A stretch of DNA of 7,097 nucleotides. Origin: Chloroflexota bacterium (lineage in GTDB: Bacteria; Chloroflexota; Limnocylindria; Limnocylindrales; CSP1-4). Location: positions 1-7,097 of the forward strand of contig JAKAHX010000074.1 of the NCBI GenBank assembly GCA_021814735.1, read 5' to 3'. The notes beneath the pieces are model-generated. The model searched no databases, was not told where the DNA came from, and worked only from the letters and a program-made list of their open reading frames with translations. The stretch's first letter is position 1. Every line of letters starts with the position of its first letter. Position numbers and translations under genes: made by a program. Below, in pieces: positions 1 through 7,097 of the stretch.

Positions 1-1
1 C

Positions 2-3514
<3,513 letters not shown>

Positions 3515-3526
3515 CCCCCGGACCGG

Positions 3527-3578
3527 CGTCCCCGGCGCGCGTCGTCTCCCCGGGCGGGGGCCCGTGGGCGCCGGGACG
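3527..3578 (+). terminator. Terminator-like hairpin after rpoC
   Basis: The arms 3527-3538 and 3568-3578 pair over 11 bp with a single bulged C near 3533 (CGTCCC-c-GGCGC with GCGCCGGGACG). The enclosed loop can form its own hairpin (CGGGC, GGGG loop, GCCCG at 3551-3564). It begins 12 bases after the rpoC stop codon. The following bases (GGTTCGTT) are only moderately T-rich, so it lacks a classical U-tract. It could be a weak terminator of the rpoBC unit, a 3' stability hairpin, or a chance product of high GC. It ends just before the -35 box of the next promoter. Confidence 0.4.
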
Positions 3579-3583
3579 GTTCG

Positions 3584-3612
3584 TTGACACCCCCCGGGGG
3601 CGCCGGTATACT
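3584..3612 (+). promoter_or_regulatory. Near-consensus sigma-70-type promoter of the str operon
   Basis: A perfect -35 box TTGACA (3584-3589) and a -10 box TATACT (3607-3612, five of six consensus bases) are separated by the optimal 17 bases. It is an isolated AT-containing signal in a sequence that is otherwise almost all G and C. Transcription should begin at about 3619-3621. The bases between the -10 box and the start (CCGCGTT) are GC-rich, as in stringently controlled rRNA and ribosomal-protein promoters, so repression by ppGpp is plausible but inferred. The spacer contains the perfect palindrome CCCCCGGGGG (3591-3600). Confidence 0.87.
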
Positions 3613-3618
3613 CCGCGT

Positions 3619-3942
3619 TCGTGGCTGCGAGCCGCCCGGCCCCGCCGTGCATCGGTGGGCCTGCTGCGCGCGGTCCCGCGGGACGCACGAGTTCGACGGA
3701 CCCACGGTCCGGACGGGCCACGTGACCCCCGCGTCCGGCGTCCGCCCGCCCATCCGCGGGGCCCGCCGGCGGCACTCCGGTGGCCCCGCGTCACCGGGCC
3801 TGTGCCGAGCGAGCGTCGCCTGCGGTGCAGGTCGGCGCCCAGGCCGAAACGGCCACCGTGGGCGATCCTCCCGGGTCCCCGATGGTGGTGCAGGGGATCG
3901 GCCACCAGAACGAGAACGTCCCAGGAAGGAGTCCGCGTCTCC
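3619..3942 (+). promoter_or_regulatory. Long GC-rich 5' leader of rpsL, possibly a structured regulatory RNA
   Basis: This stretch of about 320 bases between the promoter and rpsL has no recognisable gene, tRNA or rRNA. I found these possible helices by hand: 3638-3642 with 3657-3661, extended by 3644-3647 with 3653-3656; GTCC-CGCG-GGAC at 3674-3683 or close to it; 3697-3702 with 3706-3711, which competes with 3709-3715 with 3732-3738; a perfect 9-bp stem 3755-3763 with 3782-3790, extended by 3765-3769 with 3777-3781; 3797-3802 with 3840-3845 plus 3804-3808 with 3832-3836 and an inner CCTG/CAGG hairpin (3819-3831); an alternative stem 3836-3846 with 3850-3854 and 3859-3864; and 3863-3870 with 3893-3900. 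Several exclude each other. I recognise no known riboswitch or ribosomal-protein leader. High GC makes chance pairing common, so the structure is a hypothesis. Confidence 0.5.
3924..3942 (+). promoter_or_regulatory. rpsL ribosome binding site with possible local occlusion
   Basis: The Shine-Dalgarno sequence GGAAGGAG (3924-3931) precedes the GTG start at 3943 by 11 bases, slightly longer than ideal, and supports that start. Its GGAG (3928-3931) can pair with CTCC (3939-3942), immediately before the start codon, leaving a 7-base loop. An upstream TCCTCCC (3866-3872) can also pair with 3924-3930 at six of seven positions. Either pairing would limit ribosome access. Confidence 0.7.
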
Positions 3943-4371
3943 GTGCCGACCATCAGCCAGCTCGTCCGCAAGGGCCGGGCCAGGAAGATCGAGAAGATCA
4001 AGGCGCCGGCCATGCGCAGGAACTGGAACAGCCTGCGCCAGCGCCAGGTCTCGATTCCGGGTGCTCCGCAGAAGCGCGGGGTCTGCCTGCAGGTGCGCAC
4101 GATGACGCCCAAGAAGCCGAACTCGGCGCTGCGCAAGATCGCCCGCGTCCGGCTCTCCAACATGATGGAGGTCACGGCCTACATCCCGGGGATCGGCCAC
4201 AACCTGCAGGAGCACTCGGTGGTGCTGGTGCGCGGGGGCCGGGTGAAGGACCTGCCCTCGGTCAAGTACCACATCATCCGCGGCACCCTCGATTCCGCCG
4301 GCGTGCGGGACCGCAAGCAGGGCCGCTCCAAGTACGGCGCGAAGGCGCCCCAGAACCAGAAGGTCAAGTAG
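3943..4371 (+). CDS. rpsL: 30S ribosomal protein S12
   Basis: S12 sits at the decoding centre of the 30S subunit, contacts 16S rRNA and helps control accuracy; it is the classic streptomycin-resistance locus. The 142-residue product starts at GTG with [11 protein letters not shown], the usual N-terminus, and has an appropriately placed Shine-Dalgarno sequence. E. coli S12 has 124 residues. The extra length is mostly an insertion around residues 20-38 ([15 protein letters not shown]...), as in Firmicutes and Chloroflexota. The key loops are present: TPKKPNS (residues 55-61, with Lys57 matching E. coli Lys42) and GGRVKDLP (98-105, with Lys102 matching Lys87 and Asp103 matching the methylthiolated Asp88). 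Both classic resistance lysines are wild type. Unusually, DLPGVRYH is DLPSVKYH here (Ser106 and Lys108). It is the first gene of the str operon, and its stop codon is one base from rpsG. Confidence 0.98.
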   Translation: MPTISQLVRKGRARKIEKIKAPAMRRNWNSLRQRQVSIPGAPQKRGVCLQVRTMTPKKPNSALRKIARVRLSNMMEVTAYIPGIGHNLQEHSVVLVRGGRVKDLPSVKYHIIRGTLDSAGVRDRKQGRSKYGAKAPQNQKVK

Positions 4372-4372
4372 C

Positions 4373-4837
4373 ATGCCGCGCCGCGCCCAGGTCCCCCGCA
4401 AGGCCAAGTACGCCCCGCCGCTCACCCGCACCACGGATCGTTTCGTGGTGAAGCTCATGACCGACGGCAAGAAGGGCCTCGCCGAGCGGATCCTCCGCCA
4501 GGCGCTTGCCCGGGCCGAGGCGTCTGCGCGCCGGCCGGGGCTGGAGGTGCTGGAGGCCGCCCTCCGCAACGCGACGCCGATCATCGAGGTCAAGCCCCGG
4601 CGGGTCGGCGGCGCCACGTACCAGGTCCCGGTGGAGATCCGCGGGGACCGGCGCATGTCGCTGGGCGTCCGCTGGCTGGTCCAGTCGGCGCGCAAGCGCA
4701 GCGGGAAGTCGATGAGCGAGAAGCTCGCCGGCGAGCTCGTGGACGCCATGAACGGCCTGGGGGCCGCGGTCAAGCGCCGCGAGGACACCCACAAGATGGC
4801 CGAGGCCAACCGGGCCTTCAGCCACTTCAAGTGGTAG
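4373..4837 (+). CDS. rpsG: 30S ribosomal protein S7
   Basis: S7 is a primary 16S rRNA-binding protein that nucleates assembly of the 30S head and lines the E site. The 154-residue product matches the usual length of about 156. It starts MPRRAQ and contains the family signature around [11 protein letters not shown] (28-38), the beta-hairpin [17 protein letters not shown] (74-90), [10 protein letters not shown] (100-109) and the conserved end [21 protein letters not shown] split over 134-154. The ATG follows the rpsL stop after one base, and its weak Shine-Dalgarno GAAGG (4359-4363) lies inside rpsL, so translation is probably coupled. In E. coli, S7 represses the operon by binding an rpsL-rpsG spacer of about 100 bases; no such spacer exists here. 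Residues 13-28 are less like the usual DP.Y.S.LV...N.LM pattern than the rest. Confidence 0.98.
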   Translation: MPRRAQVPRKAKYAPPLTRTTDRFVVKLMTDGKKGLAERILRQALARAEASARRPGLEVLEAALRNATPIIEVKPRRVGGATYQVPVEIRGDRRMSLGVRWLVQSARKRSGKSMSEKLAGELVDAMNGLGAAVKRREDTHKMAEANRAFSHFKW

Positions 4838-4869
4838 GCCGAGAGACAGCAGGGAAGCAGATCACCACC

Positions 4870-6948
4870 GTGGCACGGCAGGTTCCGCTCGCCAAGACGC
4901 GGAACATCGGCATCATCGCGCACATCGACGCCGGGAAGACCACCGTCTCCGAGCGGATCCTCTTCTACACGAAGAAGATCTACAAGATCGGCGAGGTCCA
5001 CGAGGGCGCCGCGACGATGGACTGGATGCCCCAGGAGCAGGAGCGGGGCATCACCATCACCGCGGCGGCCACGACCGCGTTCTGGAAGGACCAGCGGATC
5101 AACCTCATCGATACGCCCGGGCACGTGGACTTCACCGTCGAGGTCGAGCGCAGCCTGCGCGTCCTCGACGGCGCCGTCGTCGTCTTCGACGGAGTGGCCG
5201 GCGTGGAGCCCCAGTCCGAGTCGGTGTGGCGCCAGGCGGACCGCTACGGCGTGCCCCGCATCTGTTTCATCAACAAGCTCGACCGGACGGGCGCTGACTT
5301 CTGGCACGGCGTGACGTCCATTCGCGATCGGCTGGGCGCCAACGCGGTGCCGGTCCAGATTCCCATCGGCACCGAGGACCAGTTCCGCGGTGTCGTGGAC
5401 CTGGTCACCATGAAGGCGCTGGTCTGGGGCAACGACGAGCTGGGCACCACCTACGACGTCCTCGAGATCCCCGAGGAGCTGCGGGCCGAGGCGGAGCACC
5501 ACCACGAGGAGCTGGTGGGGGTGGCGGCCGAGATGGACGATCAGCTGACCCACAAGTACCTCGAGGGCGAGCCGCTCACCGAGGACGAGATCCGCCACGG
5601 TCTCCGGCTCGGCACGCTCCAGATGAAGATCATCCCGGTGCTGTGCGGGTCCGCGCTGCACAACAAGGGCGTGCAGCCGGTGCTGGACGCGGTGCTGGAC
5701 TACCTGCCCTCGCCGCTGGACGTCCCGCCCACCATCGGGGAAGACCCGGAAACCCATGCCGAGGCGCTGCGCACCGCGGACGACGCGGAGCCCTTCTCGG
5801 CGCTGGTCTTCAAGATCGCCGCGGATCCCTTCGTGGGCAAGCTCGCCTACTTCCGCGTCTACTCGGGGACGCTCCGCTCTGGGTCATACGTGCTGAACAC
5901 CACCAAGGGGAAGCGCGAACGGATCGGCCGCATCCTGCAGATGCACGCCAACCACCGCGAGGAGATCGAGGAAGTCGGCGCCGGCGACATCGCGGCGATC
6001 GTGGGCCTGAAGGAGTCCTACACCGGCGACACGCTCTGCGACCCGGCCCACCCGATCATCCTCGAGTCGATCCGCTTCCCGGAGCCGGTCATCGAGGTGG
6101 CGGTCGAACCCCGCACCAAGGCCGACCAGGACAAGCTCGCGCTGGCCCTGCAGCGCCTGGCGGAGGAGGACCCCACCTTCCGCGTCAAGACGGACGAGGA
6201 CTCGGGGCAGACCCTGATCGCGGGGATGGGCGAGCTGCACCTGGACGTGCTCGTGGACCGCATGACCCGCGAGTTCCGGGTGGCGGCCAACGTGGGGAAG
6301 CCGCAGGTCTCGTACCGCGAGACGATCCGCCGCGCCGCCGATGGCGTGGGCCGCTTCGTGCGCCAGACCGGCGGGCACGGCCAGTACGGCCACGCCGTGA
6401 TCCGCATCGAGCCCAACACGCAGGGCGGGGGCTACGAGTTCGCCGACAAGATCGTCGGCGGGGTGATCCCCCGCGAGTTCATCAAGGCCGTGGACGCGGG
6501 CATCCGCGAGGCGCTGGCCACCGGGGTCTACGCCGGCTACCCGGTCGTGGACATCAAGGCCACGCTGTACGACGGGTCGTACCACGAGGTGGACTCCAGC
6601 GAGATGGCGTTCAAGATCGCCGGTTCGCTGGCACTCAAGGACGCCTTCGAGCGGGCCGACCCGACCATCCTCGAGCCGATCATGCGGGTCGAGGCGACCA
6701 TGCCCGAGGAGTTCATGGGAGACGTCATCGGCGACCTCAACAGTCGCCGGGGACACATCGAGGGGATGGAGTCACGGGGCTCGACCCAGGTCGTCCGTGC
6801 GCTCGTGCCGCTCGCCAACATGTTCGGCTACGCGACGGACCTGCGGAGCATGACCCAGGGGCGCGCGAGCTATTCGATGGAGTTCGCGCACTACGCGGAG
6901 GTCCCGGCGCAGGTCGCCCAGGAGCTCGTGCAGAAGTCGAAGGTCTGA
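4870..6948 (+). CDS. fusA: Elongation factor G
   Basis: EF-G is the GTPase that drives translocation of tRNA and mRNA through the ribosome and, with RRF, ribosome recycling. From the GTG at 4870 the product has 692 residues, the normal EF-G length, and begins [15 protein letters not shown]. The G domain has all its motifs: AHIDAGKT (17-24), RGITI (59-63), DTPGH with catalytic His85 (81-85), NKLD (135-138) and GSA (260-262). Domain II spans about residues 308-400, domain III about 405-480 ([10 protein letters not shown], 452-461), domain IV about 481-605, with the tip loop GGHGQYG (501-507) and conserved His572 in YHEVDSSE, and domain V the remainder ([19 protein letters not shown]). A GTG at 4831 is in frame, overlaps the rpsG stop and would add 13 residues; I prefer 4870 because the family N-terminus begins there, although its ribosome site (AGGGAAG, 4851-4857) is weak and 12 or more bases away. 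Confidence 0.97.
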   Translation: MARQVPLAKTRNIGIIAHIDAGKTTVSERILFYTKKIYKIGEVHEGAATMDWMPQEQERGITITAAATTAFWKDQRINLIDTPGHVDFTVEVERSLRVLDGAVVVFDGVAGVEPQSESVWRQADRYGVPRICFINKLDRTGADFWHGVTSIRDRLGANAVPVQIPIGTEDQFRGVVDLVTMKALVWGNDELGTTYDVLEIPEELRAEAEHHHEELVGVAAEMDDQLTHKYLEGEPLTEDEIRHGLRLGTLQMKIIPVLCGSALHNKGVQPVLDAVLDYLPSPLDVPPTIGEDPETHAEALRTADDAEPFSALVFKIAADPFVGKLAYFRVYSGTLRSGSYVLNTTKGKRERIGRILQMHANHREEIEEVGAGDIAAIVGLKESYTGDTLCDPAHPIILESIRFPEPVIEVAVEPRTKADQDKLALALQRLAEEDPTFRVKTDEDSGQTLIAGMGELHLDVLVDRMTREFRVAANVGKPQVSYRETIRRAADGVGRFVRQTGGHGQYGHAVIRIEPNTQGGGYEFADKIVGGVIPREFIKAVDAGIREALATGVYAGYPVVDIKATLYDGSYHEVDSSEMAFKIAGSLALKDAFERADPTILEPIMRVEATMPEEFMGDVIGDLNSRRGHIEGMESRGSTQVVRALVPLANMFGYATDLRSMTQGRASYSMEFAHYAEVPAQVAQELVQKSKV

Positions 6949-6971
6949 GGGACACCGAGGAGCTACGCCAG

Positions 6972-7097
6972 ATGGCCAAGAAGAAGTTCGAGCGCACCAA
7001 GCCCCACGTCAACGTCGGCACCATCGGTCACATCGACCATGGCAAGACCACCCTGACGGCGGCCATCACGAAGTACCTCTCGCTCAAGGGCGGGGCC
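6972..7097 (+). CDS. tuf: Elongation factor Tu (3' end outside window)
   Basis: EF-Tu delivers aminoacyl-tRNA to the ribosomal A site as a GTP ternary complex. Only the first 42 codons are present and the frame is open at the right edge. The sequence [16 protein letters not shown] followed by the P-loop GHIDHGKT (residues 19-26) and TLTAAIT is diagnostic of the family. A good Shine-Dalgarno GAGGAG (6957-6962) lies 9 bases before the ATG. The gap after the fusA stop is 23 bases with no visible promoter or terminator, so tuf is expected to be transcribed with fusA. Whether a second tuf copy exists elsewhere cannot be told from this window. Confidence 0.97.
   Translation, partial: MAKKKFERTKPHVNVGTIGHIDHGKTTLTAAITKYLSLKGGA

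Noticed and set aside
3685..3715. tRNA T-loop-like GTTCGA in the leader
   Set aside because: The bases flanking GTTCGA (3691-3696) do not form a 5-bp T stem, and no matching acceptor, D or anticodon arms are present.
3755..3790. Strong hairpin considered as an intrinsic terminator
   Set aside because: The stem is very stable, but it is followed by TCACCGGGCC with no T-run and lies inside the leader of an essential operon. A structural or regulatory role fits better than constitutive termination.
3655..3942. In-frame N-terminal extension of S12 from a GTG at 3655
   Set aside because: It would add 96 residues of Pro/Arg-rich sequence unlike any S12. The family N-terminus [11 protein letters not shown] begins exactly at the GTG at 3943, which has a Shine-Dalgarno sequence.
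3584..4105. Open frames of 173 and 223 codons on the + strand starting in the leader (3584 and 3780)
   Set aside because: Both run out of frame into rpsL, have no ribosome binding site, and read as composition-driven Pro/Arg/Gly-rich sequence. The first would begin inside the -35 box.
6949..6971. Search for a separate tuf promoter in the fusA-tuf gap and the fusA 3' end
   Set aside because: The gap is 23 bases and contains only the tuf ribosome binding site. I saw no TTGACA/TATAAT-like pair in the last part of fusA, so no feature is claimed.

Overview
The window is a piece of a high-GC bacterial chromosome carrying core transcription and translation genes, all on the + strand: the 3' part of rpoC, then rpsL, rpsG, fusA and the first codons of tuf. 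This is the classic rpoBC-str gene order. The proteins are full-length and well conserved, and there are no mobile elements, CRISPR arrays, tRNAs or rRNAs. Several traits point to a high-GC member of the Terrabacteria side of the tree, perhaps Chloroflexota or a relative: an S12 with the 14-18 residue N-terminal insertion seen in Firmicutes and Chloroflexota, an RpoC without the large gammaproteobacterial or Thermus insertions, and GTG starts. This placement is an inference from remembered family features and is low confidence below domain level.

Layout: rpoC runs in from the left edge and stops at 3514. It ends in a long acidic tail that contains an imperfect duplication. A 428-base gap (3515-3942) follows with no convincing gene. 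It holds a terminator-like hairpin (3527-3578), a near-consensus housekeeping promoter (TTGACA, 17 bases, TATACT at 3584-3612) and about 320 bases of very GC-rich, potentially structured 5' leader. The str operon comes next: rpsL (3943-4371), rpsG one base later (4373-4837), fusA after a 32-base gap (4870-6948), and tuf after 23 bases (6972 to the right edge). I saw no further promoter between these genes, so they are probably co-transcribed from the 3584-3612 promoter, with possible read-through from rpoBC.

Together the genes supply the catalytic subunit of RNA polymerase, two small-subunit ribosomal proteins (S12 at the decoding site, S7 in the head) and the two elongation GTPases (EF-G and EF-Tu). 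The part most worth a second look is not a protein. It is the promoter plus long leader in front of rpsL, which shows a repeated bulged-hairpin motif, mutually exclusive helices and two ways of occluding the rpsL ribosome binding site. It may be a ribosomal-protein or growth-rate control leader. The leader is so GC-rich that chance pairing is a serious alternative, and only covariation or experiment can settle it.
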